From a bacterium (lineage in GTDB: Bacteria; Myxococcota_A; Bradymonadia; UBA7976; UBA1532): 6,671 bases of DNA. The translations under genes were made by a program, and so were the position numbers. The stretch spans positions 1-6,671 of the forward strand of contig JAUHVS010000325.1 of assembly GCA_030424955.1 (NCBI GenBank), in the 5' to 3' direction. This document shows positions 1 to 6,671 of this stretch, one piece after another (the first letter of the stretch is position 1; every line of letters starts with the position of its first letter). The notes beneath the pieces are model-generated. The model searched no databases. It was not told the origin of the DNA and was given only the letters and a program-made list of their open reading frames with translations.

Positions 1-1
1 C

Positions 2-1087
2 GTGCTCGACACATGGTTTTCATCGGCCCTCTGGCCGTTCTCGACCATGGGCTGGCCGGAAAAGACGCCGGAACTGGCACGCTACTATCCCACTGACGTG
101 TTGGTCACCGGCTTCGACATCATCTTCTTCTGGGTCGCCCGGATGATGATGATGGGCCTCGAATTCACCGGCACCGAGCCCTTCCACACGGTCTACATGC
201 ATGCCCTCGTCCGTGACGAGAACGGGCAGAAGATGAGCAAGACCAAGGGCAATGTCATCGATCCTCTGGTGCTCATCGACACCTATGGGGCCGACGCGAC
301 GCGCTTTACACTCGCTGCCATGGCGGCGCAGGGTCGCGACATGCGCCTCGCCATCAGCCGTGTCGAGGGCTATCGCAACTTCGTCACCAAGCTCTGGAAC
401 GCCGCGCGCTTCCTCGAGATGAACGCCTGCCAGCGCGTGCCGGGCTTTGACCCATCGCGAAACCGTCTCGCGGTCAATCGCTGGATCGTGGGGGCAACGT
501 CCCGGGCTGTGGCAAGCGTTACGGCGCACCTGGAAACCTTCAAGTTCAACGAAGCCGCAAATGCTGCCTATGATTTTGTCTGGGGGACATTCTGCGACTG
601 GTATGTTGAGCTTGCCAAACCGGTGCTGCAGGGCGAGGACGAGGTGGCAAAGGCCGAAACACAGGCCACAGCCGCGCATGTGCTGGATGACATCCTCAAG
701 CTGCTGCACCCGTTCATGCCGTTCGTCACCGAAGAACTCTGGGCCGAGACCGGCAAGGTCGGCCCGGCGCGAGACCGGCTCCTCGTCATTTCAGACTGGC
801 CGCGGTCCGACTTCGAGGATCCAGATGCGGATGCGGAACTGACCTGGCTGATCGAGGTGGTCACGGCCATCCGCTCGGTGCGCACCGAGATGAACGTGCC
901 GGCCGGCGCGAAAATCCCGTTGCAGATCATCGGCGCGGGCGTTGACTCGGGCACTCGCGTCGAAAGCCAGTTGGCGACACTGATGCGGCTCGCCCGCCTC
1001 GAGACGGTGGACTACGCCTCGGACGTGCCCAAAGGGTCGGCGCAGATCGTCATCGGCGAAGCGACCTTCGCGCTGCCGCTCGCCGGC
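2..1087 (+). other. valS: Valyl-tRNA synthetase segment (class Ia, C-terminal half without the coiled-coil arm)
   Basis: ValRS charges tRNA-Val with valine in the cytoplasm. Diagnostic strings are LDTWFSSALWPFSTMGWP (residues 2-19), the end of the catalytic core VTGFDIIFFWVARMM, and the ATP-binding KMSKS-type motif as KMSKT at residues 77-81 within NGQKMSKTKGN. The helical anticodon-binding domain follows from about residue 160, with typical strings FCDWYVELAKP and LHPFMPFVTEELW, and later IRSVRTEMNVPAG. The segment ends at IVIGEATFALPLAG. In intact enzymes this string leads into a long charged C-terminal coiled coil that contacts tRNA, which is absent here. Strings such as DMRLAISRVEGYRNFVTKLWN recall alphaproteobacterial enzymes. 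The HIGH motif and editing domain would lie upstream of the window. Base composition is clearly less GC-rich than the following segment. Family identity is very secure; the alphaproteobacterial origin is an impression. Confidence 0.95.
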
Positions 1088-2020
1088 GCGCTCAAGCACG
1101 GGCTGCGCTGGACGCCGCTCATCGACCTGCGCCACCCCGACCTGCGGCGCTACCTGCTGCTCAGCGTGCCGGTGATGCTGGGCTTCTCGGTGGTGGCCCT
1201 GGATGACGGGGTCATCAAGCACTACGCGGCGGCCCTGGGCACCGGCGCGGTGGCCCAGCTCGATTACGCCCGCAACCTGATGAAGGTGCCCATGGGGGTG
1301 TTCGGGCTGGCGGCCGGGATGGCGGCGTTCCCGACCCTCAGCCGGCTGATGGCCCAGGGCCGCCTGGCCGACGCGTGGCAGGCGCTGGTGCAGGCCCTGC
1401 GCATGATGCTGTTGCTCGCCCTGGGCGCGCAGGCGGCGCTGACGGTGTGTGCCACCGAGGTCGCCGAGGTGATCTGGGGCACGGCGCGCTTCACCACGGT
1501 GCAGCTTGAGGAGATCGGCCGCTACACGGCGCTGCTCAGCCTGGGCCTGTGGGCGTGGTCGGCGCAGATGCTCGTGGCCCGCGGCTTCTACGCGCGGCAG
1601 AACACCTGGACCCCCACGCTGGTGGGCTCGGTGGTCATGGCGGCGGCCTTCCCGCTGTATGGCTACGCGGTCGGCCGGTGGGGGTCGACGGGCCTCGCCG
1701 TCGCGTCATCGATCACCATCTCGGTCTACATGGTGGTGCTCACGGTGTGGCTGCGGCGCACGCTCTCGGCGGCCCGCCTCGAGGGGCCGGGCCTGCTGGA
1801 CGCGTTTGCGCGGCTGGTGCCGGCCTTGGCGGTCGCGGTGGCCGCGGGCGGGGGGCTGGGCGGTGTGCTGCCGCCGCTCCCGGCGCTGCTCCGCGGGGCG
1901 CTGACCGGCGGCACGGCGCTGGTGGTGTATGGCGGCGCGGTGTGGGCGCTGCGCGTGCCCGAGGTCATCACGCTGTGGGGCAAGGTGCGGCGGCGGCTGC
2001 CCGGCGGCCAGCGGGCGTAG
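2..2020 (+). CDS. Chimeric ORF: valyl-tRNA synthetase C-terminal half joined in frame to MurJ C-terminal half (5' partial)
   Basis: This is one uninterrupted 672-codon frame made of two unrelated proteins. Residues 1 to about 362 are the second half of valyl-tRNA synthetase, a cytosolic enzyme. Residues about 363 to 672 are the second half of the lipid II flippase MurJ, an inner-membrane protein. The frame is open at the window edge. The GTG at position 2 is the internal Val of the conserved ValRS string DVLDTWFSSAL, so it is not a start codon. The ValRS half lacks its HIGH-motif half upstream and its C-terminal coiled-coil arm downstream. The MurJ half lacks roughly its first six helices. 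I know of no natural protein with this architecture. GC content rises sharply at the join. I read this as a chimera of two source sequences, most likely an assembly product. The open frame is certain; its existence as a real gene is doubtful. Confidence 0.85.
   Translation: MLDTWFSSALWPFSTMGWPEKTPELARYYPTDVLVTGFDIIFFWVARMMMMGLEFTGTEPFHTVYMHALVRDENGQKMSKTKGNVIDPLVLIDTYGADATRFTLAAMAAQGRDMRLAISRVEGYRNFVTKLWNAARFLEMNACQRVPGFDPSRNRLAVNRWIVGATSRAVASVTAHLETFKFNEAANAAYDFVWGTFCDWYVELAKPVLQGEDEVAKAETQATAAHVLDDILKLLHPFMPFVTEELWAETGKVGPARDRLLVISDWPRSDFEDPDADAELTWLIEVVTAIRSVRTEMNVPAGAKIPLQIIGAGVDSGTRVESQLATLMRLARLETVDYASDVPKGSAQIVIGEATFALPLAGALKHGLRWTPLIDLRHPDLRRYLLLSVPVMLGFSVVALDDGVIKHYAAALGTGAVAQLDYARNLMKVPMGVFGLAAGMAAFPTLSRLMAQGRLADAWQALVQALRMMLLLALGAQAALTVCATEVAEVIWGTARFTTVQLEEIGRYTALLSLGLWAWSAQMLVARGFYARQNTWTPTLVGSVVMAAAFPLYGYAVGRWGSTGLAVASSITISVYMVVLTVWLRRTLSAARLEGPGLLDAFARLVPALAVAVAAGGGLGGVLPPLPALLRGALTGGTALVVYGGAVWALRVPEVITLWGKVRRRLPGGQRA
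1070..1100 (+). other. In-frame junction between ValRS and MurJ sequence
   Basis: The ValRS string ending in ALPLAG (codons to 1087) passes directly into MurJ-type sequence ALKHGLRW (from 1088). The exact breakpoint cannot be placed, because LPL plus a small residue is plausible on both sides. A short shared sequence such as gcgctgccgctcgcc may have bridged the two. Composition changes from moderate to very high GC across this point. No transposon end, target duplication or repeat is visible around it. Confidence 0.75.
1088..2020 (+). other. murJ: MurJ (MviN-type) lipid II flippase segment, C-terminal ~310 residues
   Basis: MurJ moves the peptidoglycan precursor lipid II across the inner membrane and belongs to the MOP exporter superfamily. 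Recognition rests on the string VPVMLGFSVVALDD (residues 389-402), then AVAQLDYARNLMKVPMGVFGLA (416-437), AAFPTLSRL, and the later ARGFYARQNTWTPTLVG (526-542), all characteristic of the second half of MurJ. About eight hydrophobic segments can be seen, near residues 384-399, 427-445, 466-484, 506-524, 540-556, 563-583, 602-622 and 630-650. This fits helices 7 to 14 of a 14-helix protein. The C-terminus is short and basic (KVRRRLPGGQRA) and looks natural. The N-terminal half, which holds part of the central cavity, is missing, so this product alone should not transport. The first residues after the join, ALKHGLRWTP, already match the loop before helix 7. Confidence 0.9.
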
Positions 2021-2031
2021 CCCAGGCTACG
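2016..2031. repeat. 7-bp perfect inverted repeat spanning both convergent stop codons
   Basis: The sequence CGTAGCC-CA-GGCTACG is a perfect palindrome around a 2-nt centre. The MurJ stop (TAG, 2018-2020) lies in the left arm, and the stop of the convergent lipoprotein gene (TAG on the minus strand, 2027-2029) lies in the right arm. As RNA it could fold as a 6-bp stem with a 4-nt loop on either strand. No T-tract follows on either side, so a bidirectional intrinsic terminator is only a weak suggestion. Confidence 0.4.
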
Positions 2032-3874
2032 GCTCGGGCAGCGGCTCGGCATGCACCCGTGGCAACAGACGCTGCACCTCGGCCGCCCAGGCGTCGTCGT
2101 CGTAGCCCAGGGCCCGCTGCACGGGACAGGTCCACAGGCGCCGGAAGGGGCTGCGGAGCCGGCGCCGGTGCCCGACGGCCGTGGCGTCCCCGTCGTTGGT
2201 ACACGGCGCCTCGGGCACCGGGCCGATCCGCACGCCCGCCGGGAAGGGGATGCGCTCGGCGGCGGGCAGATCGGTGTCCACGTCGAAGAGCCGCGCGATG
2301 CGATCCGGCCGCACCCCCGTGGCAGCCGCCAGCGGGGCCAGGTGGTCCAGGGTCGCCTTGCGGCCGATGGCCTGTCGGGCCGCGATCTCGGCGGCGTCCA
2401 GCGGGCTGGGGGCGCTCGCCAGGGCGCGCCCCTCCAGCGTGTGGACGGCCGCCTCGACCCGCTGACGGAAGCTGGCGTAGGCGTCGCGCCGTAGCTTGGC
2501 GGGCGACACGCCAGTGCGCTCGACCACGTGGTCCAGCCCGACCTGCACCGGCTCACCCAGGCCGCGCAGGGTAGCGGTCGCCCGCAGATCGGTCAGCGAG
2601 ACGTCGTAGGGCACGGACCGCGTGACCGTGCGCGGCGTGCGGACGGGCACCTGCTTCGTGCGCTTGTGGTAGGTGAACCCGTCGGGCACCCGCACGTCGC
2701 CGCACACCTGCTTGAACACATAGCCGGGGCAGGTCCAGGTCTTGCGACGGAAGGGCGGCGGCTCGACCCGGCAGACCTTGATGCGTTTGCACTGGTAGTC
2801 GAGCTTGAACTTCGGCGTGGCGTCGCTCCAGGTGCGGGTCACCGTCTGCGTGTCGTACACGGTCTGCGTCTCGGTGCGGGTGCGCCGTTCCGTGCGGGCG
2901 CCGCACGCTTGGAACGCCACGTCGAGGGTGGCGTGGGCGCCGTCGGCCGGCCCGGTGTAGGTCGCGAAGACCTCGCGGGCGGCGTCGGCACAGGGACCCG
3001 TCACCTGGCCAAGGGCGATGCGGATCGGCGGCAGGGCGGCGGGCTGGGCGAGGCGGGCCAGCGCGGGGTGCTCTGCCTTGAAGGCCAGGGCCAGCCGCGC
3101 GCACACGGCGGCCAGGTGGGGGTGGCTGTCAGCCAGCGCCAGCGCAGCGGCGGTCTGCCGGCGCGCGAACCCGGCGCGCGCGGCGGCGCGGCGCGGGGCG
3201 ACGTCGGGGTGGGACGTGCCAAAGGGTAGCAGCGCCTGGGTGGCCTCGTTGGCCTCGGCCCACGCCTCCTGGGCGATGAGCGCGTCGATCTGGGGCAGGA
3301 GCGACTCCGCGATGGGCCACAGCAGCCGCCGCAGGCGCCCCGAGCGCCCCTTGGCCCGCTTGCGGTAGTGCAGGGTGAGCAGGGCAAGCCGGTCGAGGGT
3401 GACCTGCAGCGGTACCGTGTGGGGGCCCAGGTCGAGGCCGACGATCTGGCGCAGGGCGGCCTGGGCAAGGGGCGTCGCACCGCGGATCAGGTCGCGGTCC
3501 TCGAGGTAGGCAGGGCGCCAGCGCGAGGACAGCGGATCCTGCACGAACAGCGGGAACACCAGATCGAACGCCAGGGCGCCGGCGCGCTGGTCGATCAGGG
3601 CCTTGGCCCGCGCCAGCGCCTTCGGGGCGAGGCGGCCCACGACGGCCTCCAGGCCCGCGACGGCCCGCTGACGCTGGGCCTGGGCCGCGTCGCTCTGGTC
3701 GGGGCGCAGCCGGTACCAGGCGTTGTAGTAGTGCTGCGCGGCCTGCCCGGTCTCGCCGTCGGCCAGGGCGGCGTCGCCGCGTTCGAGGCGACCGGTGGGT
3801 GTGTGGGGGGCCGCGCCGCACCCGATGAGGCAGGCGATGGCGATGGCCAGGCAGGTTGGCTTCATGGGGCGCAC
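2027..3874 (-). CDS. Unrecognised predicted lipoprotein with TPR-like N-terminal region and four-cysteine central domain
   Basis: I do not recognise this ~615-aa protein. It opens with a short hydrophobic signal (MKPTCLAIAIACLIGC) whose LIGC matches a lipobox, so it is probably lipidated on Cys19 (GTG numbering) and anchored in the envelope. Two starts are possible: GTG at 3874, with a GGTGGG-like stretch 5-7 nt upstream, and ATG at 3865, three codons later. Residues 30-63 (RGDAALADGETGQAAQHYYNAW region) resemble a tetratricopeptide hairpin, and Ala-rich helices continue to about residue 280. Residues 325-430 are different: strand-like, rich in Thr, Val and Arg, with QTVYDTQTVTRTW and PRTVTRSVPYDV elements flanking C-x5-C-x13-C-x8-C (Cys362, 368, 382, 391). 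Further Cys lie at 295, 324, 558 and 583. The even Cys content fits disulfides outside the cytoplasm. A helical segment at 455-530 follows. The gene looks intact and converges on the MurJ segment with 6 nt between stops. Envelope location is likely; the function is unknown. Confidence 0.8.
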   Translation of the reverse strand: MRPMKPTCLAIAIACLIGCGAAPHTPTGRLERGDAALADGETGQAAQHYYNAWYRLRPDQSDAAQAQRQRAVAGLEAVVGRLAPKALARAKALIDQRAGALAFDLVFPLFVQDPLSSRWRPAYLEDRDLIRGATPLAQAALRQIVGLDLGPHTVPLQVTLDRLALLTLHYRKRAKGRSGRLRRLLWPIAESLLPQIDALIAQEAWAEANEATQALLPFGTSHPDVAPRRAAARAGFARRQTAAALALADSHPHLAAVCARLALAFKAEHPALARLAQPAALPPIRIALGQVTGPCADAAREVFATYTGPADGAHATLDVAFQACGARTERRTRTETQTVYDTQTVTRTWSDATPKFKLDYQCKRIKVCRVEPPPFRRKTWTCPGYVFKQVCGDVRVPDGFTYHKRTKQVPVRTPRTVTRSVPYDVSLTDLRATATLRGLGEPVQVGLDHVVERTGVSPAKLRRDAYASFRQRVEAAVHTLEGRALASAPSPLDAAEIAARQAIGRKATLDHLAPLAAATGVRPDRIARLFDVDTDLPAAERIPFPAGVRIGPVPEAPCTNDGDATAVGHRRRLRSPFRRLWTCPVQRALGYDDDAWAAEVQRLLPRVHAEPLPEP

Positions 3875-4090
3875 GGTAGCCCACCGCTGGCCCGCTGACC
3901 ACGGCGCGGCCCCTCGCGAACGGGATGGGTCGGGCGTGGGACCGGGTGCCGGCCGGCGCAGACCCTCTGTCCCGACAGCCCGTCGACTGGCCCGGTCTCA
4001 AGGGCAGGGCGGGGCGTTGGGGCTCGCGGCCCGGCGCGCTGGGTCGCACAGGGGTCGGTTCGGGCTGCGCCTATTGGCTGACGGTTGTGC

Positions 4091-4119
4091 TTGGCAGGGT
4101 CGGCGTTTCGTCGTGCAAC
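4091..4119 (+). promoter_or_regulatory. Weak sigma-70-type promoter candidate for the small lipoprotein
   Basis: TTGGCA at 4091-4096 matches the -35 consensus at five of six positions. After a 17-nt spacer, TGCAAC at 4114-4119 matches the -10 consensus at only three of six. It lies in the most AT-containing patch of the divergent region, and its start site would fall about 20 nt upstream of the ATG at 4147. The weak -10 and the GC-rich background make it a tentative call. Confidence 0.2.
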
Positions 4120-4136
4120 GGGCGAGCCCTGCTCAC

Positions 4137-4142
4137 GGAGAG
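4137..4142 (+). promoter_or_regulatory. Ribosome binding site deciding the start at 4147
   Basis: GGAGAG sits just before ATG 4147, with the GGAG core 6 nt from the start codon. This is the best Shine-Dalgarno sequence in the window. It selects this ATG over the longer reading of the same frame from 3925. Confidence 0.65.
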
Positions 4143-4146
4143 ACCC

Positions 4147-4404
4147 ATGCCTCGCGCCCTCGCCCTGACCGTCGCGGTCGCCCTGGCCATCGCCCCGCTT
4201 GGCTGTACGCGCTTCAGCCAGATGCCCTCGCTCGCCAGTGACTCCGGCAACTCGGACTCCGGCAACTCGGACTCGGGCAACTCCAGCGACAGCAACCTGG
4301 GGGACGGGAGCAACTCCAACTCCGAGACCGAGGAGGGGGCGACCATCGGCGCGGTGGTCCTGGTGGTCGCCGGCCTGGGCGCCCTGCGTCAACTCTGCGC
4401 GTGA
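4147..4404 (+). CDS. Small predicted lipoprotein with Asp-Ser-Gly-Asn-Ser repeats and C-terminal hydrophobic segment
   Basis: This 85-residue protein of unknown function has three parts. Residues 1-20 are a signal sequence ending in APLGC. Cys20 could be lipidated, although the lipobox is not ideal, with Pro at -3 and Leu at -2. Residues 31-58 are a low-complexity linker rich in Ser, Asn, Asp and Gly, starting with three exact D-S-G-N-S units (32-46). Residues 65-80 (GATIGAVVLVVAGLGAL) are hydrophobic and long enough for a short membrane segment. The start is supported by a GGAGAG site. The stop overlaps the point where DUF4105-like sequence appears in another frame. The last residues (RQLCA) may therefore belong to a neighbouring source sequence rather than to the natural C-terminus. 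The signal, linker and membrane-segment layout fits a small surface or periplasmic protein, but no partner can be named. Confidence 0.6.
   Translation: MPRALALTVAVALAIAPLGCTRFSQMPSLASDSGNSDSGNSDSGNSSDSNLGDGSNSNSETEEGATIGAVVLVVAGLGALRQLCA
4240..4284 (+). repeat. Three tandem 15-bp repeats inside the small lipoprotein
   Basis: The unit gactccggcaactcg occurs at 4240-4254 and is repeated exactly at 4255-4269. A third copy at 4270-4284 (gactcgggcaactcc) differs at two third-codon positions. Each unit encodes D-S-G-N-S in the lipoprotein frame. The near-identity at synonymous sites points to recent tandem duplication by slippage. Confidence 0.9.
4380..4400 (+). other. Probable out-of-frame junction between small lipoprotein and DUF4105 fragment
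   Basis: The small lipoprotein (frame of 4147) is protein-like up to about 4386. The DUF4105 match (frame of 4388) begins immediately at VNSARDLGGR. Upstream of 4388 the DUF4105 frame is Arg, Pro, Thr and Trp-rich shadow sequence without family resemblance, so the domain begins abruptly in mid-fold. Both sides are GC-rich, so no compositional step helps here. Confidence 0.5.
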
Positions 4405-5410
4405 CCTGGGCGGGCGCCTGATCCGCGGGCTCGTCGGGGATCTCCGGGGCGAGGTGCTCGCCGAGGACGGCCGCTCGCTGGCGTGGCGCTATGGCACCCT
4501 CGACCGGCGGGATCTGTTCGTCTACGACCTGCAGCTGACGCCCCGGGAGCGGCGGCTGCTGCTCGCGCGGCTGTGGGTGCAGCTGCGAGACGGCGGCCAC
4601 ACCGAGTACTCGTTCTTCTCGGTCAACTGCGCGCGGCTCACCCACGACACGCTGCGGGCTGTGCTGCCCGAGCTGGCCCGCCGCCCGGGCTGGTTGCGCG
4701 CCCGCCTGCCCCCGGCGTATCCACCCCGGCTCGATGCGTTCCCGGCGTACGCGATCCTGCCCAGCGGCTCGAACCGGGTGACGGTGGCCGGCGGCTTCGA
4801 CGGCGCGCAGGTGGTGACCCGGCTGCGGCGGGGGGTGGTGGACGAGCAGCCCGGCGAGGCCCGCGCCGTGTCGCTGCGGCGCTCGGCGCGCTTCGAGTTC
4901 CTGGTGACCGAGCTCGCCCTGGCGTGGCCCGAGCCGGGCTGGCCCGCGGTGCTCGACACCCGGTTCACCCCGCTGTCGAGCGTCGATCACGGCACCCACG
5001 TGCGCACCGTGGACGGCCCGCTGGGCGCCCGCTCCGATCTGTTGGTCGACACCGGTGTGTTCAGCTCGCCGGCCAACGACGTTTGGGTCGGCGGCTGGCT
5101 GCGGGTCGGCGGCGGCCTCACCCTGGCCGCGGCGGAGGACGACACGGCCTTCTTGGTCGTCGGGGTCGATATGCAGGTGTGGGGCGAGCAGGGCGACGCG
5201 CCCTCGGCCGACCCCCTCCGCGGCGAGGCGGGCGGCTGGCTCGAGGCGACCACCCCGCTGTCTGGGCTGGCGCACCACCTGCGGCTGCGGGGCCGCTGGG
5301 CCCCCGGGTACGGCCTGACGGGCTACGGGTCGCGCGCGACCGTCGACGGGCGCCTGGACCTGCCGCTGAGCGGCCGGCTCGGGCGCATGCTCAGCCCGTA
5401 TGGCGCCTAG
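4388..5410 (+). CDS. C-terminal fragment of a DUF4105 (Lnb N-terminal domain-like) envelope protein, no start
   Basis: From about 4388 the frame becomes protein-like. The segment GGRLIRGLVGDLRGEV, then YGTLDRRDLFVYDLQLTPRE, then LLLARLW, then EYSFFSVNCARL (Asn80-Cys81 of the fragment) matches the second half of DUF4105. That domain usually reads as a Tyr-x-x-x-Glu-x-RDLWEY stretch, an LT-x-x-E helix and a YyFf-x-x-NCs motif. DUF4105 occurs in Gram-negative envelope proteins and in Lnb lipoprotein N-acyltransferases. The conserved Cys is present, but the earlier S-x-FGH block with the expected His is missing. The remaining ~250 residues alternate in a strand-like way with many Gly, Asp and aromatic residues, as in an outer-membrane barrel. 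No start is convincing: TTG 4199 runs through the small lipoprotein out of frame, and GTG 4454 falls inside the domain. The frame ends at TAG 5408, 17 codons short of what looks like the natural terminus. The domain call is fairly secure; the gene is broken or chimeric. Confidence 0.65.
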   Translation, partial: VNSARDLGGRLIRGLVGDLRGEVLAEDGRSLAWRYGTLDRRDLFVYDLQLTPRERRLLLARLWVQLRDGGHTEYSFFSVNCARLTHDTLRAVLPELARRPGWLRARLPPAYPPRLDAFPAYAILPSGSNRVTVAGGFDGAQVVTRLRRGVVDEQPGEARAVSLRRSARFEFLVTELALAWPEPGWPAVLDTRFTPLSSVDHGTHVRTVDGPLGARSDLLVDTGVFSSPANDVWVGGWLRVGGGLTLAAAEDDTAFLVVGVDMQVWGEQGDAPSADPLRGEAGGWLEATTPLSGLAHHLRLRGRWAPGYGLTGYGSRATVDGRLDLPLSGRLGRMLSPYGA

Positions 5411-5464
5411 CGCCACGGGGGCCCCAGCGCCGGCTGGGAGTCGGGGCTGGCGGTCAGCTTCTGA
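5411..5464 (+). other. In-frame continuation of the DUF4105 gene beyond TAG 5408, ending in a barrel-type terminus
   Basis: After TAG 5408-5410 the same frame reads RHGGPSAGWESGLAVSF and then TGA (5462-5464). An alternating strand that ends in a terminal Phe is the usual last strand and sorting signal of Gram-negative outer-membrane barrels. It follows naturally on LSPYGA. The TAG is therefore probably a single-base sequence error or a nonsense mutation rather than the true end. TAG readthrough is not suggested by anything else in the window. Confidence 0.5.
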
Positions 5465-5477
5465 GGGGGGGGCCCCC
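5465..5477. repeat. G8C5 homopolymer palindrome between convergent genes
   Basis: Eight G followed by five C lie between the probable stop of the DUF4105 gene (5464) and the stop of the release factor 3 frame (5509). They could form a 5-bp G-C stem with a 3-nt loop, but no T-tract follows on either strand, so terminator activity is uncertain. Such runs are also prone to sequencing length errors. The spacer 5465-5508 holds nothing else I recognise. Confidence 0.35.
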
Positions 5478-5508
5478 ATACACCGAGGGGCGCGACGGAC
5501 CTGAGCGA

Positions 5509-6671
<1,163 letters not shown>

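Larger units (their letters stand above)
3875..4146. other. Divergent intergenic region between two lipoprotein genes
   Basis: This ~270-bp stretch separates the start of the minus-strand lipoprotein from the plus-strand small lipoprotein, so it should hold both promoters. It is mostly very GC-rich and I find no tRNA, riboswitch or convincing protein. The open frame through it (from 3925) only becomes protein-like once it enters the small lipoprotein at 4147. The least GC-rich patch is at about 4070-4120, where the promoter candidate listed separately lies. I see no clear promoter for the leftward gene. Confidence 0.5.

Noticed and set aside
2016..2111. CGTAGCCCAGG occurring at 2016-2026 and again at 2101-2111.
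   Set aside because: This is an 11-bp direct repeat with no further similarity on either side, no gene between that could be mobile, and no target-site pattern. It is likely chance.
1549..3480. Many long open frames on both strands across the high-GC centre, including a 341-aa plus-strand frame and several 120-300 aa frames overlapping the 615-aa lipoprotein.
   Set aside because: All are Arg, Ala, Pro and Gly-rich antisense or shifted readings of MurJ and the lipoprotein, as expected where stop codons are rare. None shows a signal peptide, motif or ribosome binding site of its own.
4074..4090. TTGGC...TTGTGC spacing reminiscent of a sigma-54 promoter (GG at -24, GC at -12).
   Set aside because: The spacing is off by one, and the TTGC element and the C after TGGCA are not matched.
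4199..4387. A long plus-strand frame from TTG 4199 leading into the DUF4105 region, suggesting a complete 403-aa protein.
   Set aside because: Up to 4387 its translation is Arg, Pro, Thr and Trp-rich shadow sequence of the small lipoprotein, with no ribosome binding site and no family resemblance. Only the part from about 4388 is protein-like.
4388..4637. Similar strings GTCAACT...GCGCG at 4388 and 4622, encoding VNSAR and VNCAR, as a possible recombination repeat.
   Set aside because: The exact shared part is only seven bases, in high-GC coding DNA. This is expected by chance, and one of the two is the conserved Asn-Cys motif of the domain.
5408..5410. TAG as a possible pyrrolysine codon.
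   Set aside because: No Pyl biosynthesis or tRNA gene is visible, the protein is not a methylamine methyltransferase, and a point error or mutation explains it more simply.

Overview
The window is high-GC Gram-negative DNA, but it does not read as one continuous stretch of a single genome. The first ~1.1 kb is a valyl-tRNA synthetase fragment of alphaproteobacterial flavour with moderate GC (hand count of line 541-600: 30/60). From about 1,090 to 5,500 the sequence is much richer in GC (line 1861-1920: 50/60) and has the look of Myxococcota or other former Deltaproteobacteria. The last ~1.2 kb is intermediate (line 6121-6180: 39/60). These taxonomic impressions come from recalled family sequences, not from a search.

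Layout. (1) 2-2020, plus strand: one open frame whose first half is the C-terminal half of valyl-tRNA synthetase and whose second half is the C-terminal half of the lipid II flippase MurJ, joined in frame near 1075-1095. (2) 2027-3874, minus strand: a complete, unrecognised ~612-615 aa predicted lipoprotein, converging on the MurJ end with 6 nt between the two stop codons. (3) 3875-4146: divergent intergenic region with a clear ribosome binding site and a weak promoter candidate at its right end. (4) 4147-4404, plus: a small predicted lipoprotein with three near-identical 15-bp repeats. (5) From about 4388, in a different frame, the C-terminal part of a DUF4105 (Lnb-type) envelope protein with no convincing start. 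It stops at a TAG at 5408, but the same frame continues 17 codons to a second stop and ends in a Phe-terminated stretch typical of outer-membrane strands. (6) 5509-6671, minus: a frame open at the window edge that begins as a PfkB-family sugar kinase and becomes, in frame near 6430-6460, the C-terminal ~310 residues of peptide chain release factor 3, without its GTPase domain.

So three gene-internal joins between unrelated proteins lie within 6.7 kb. Both end frames fuse halves of essential or housekeeping proteins in ways that remove required catalytic parts. The simplest reading is a mosaic or chimeric metagenomic assembly of at least three or four source fragments. Real genomic rearrangement is possible but less likely. 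The only genes that look whole are the 615-aa lipoprotein and, perhaps, the small repeat-bearing lipoprotein. No pathway can be inferred from neighbourhood across the joins. I see no CRISPR array, tRNA, rRNA, transposase or phage gene.
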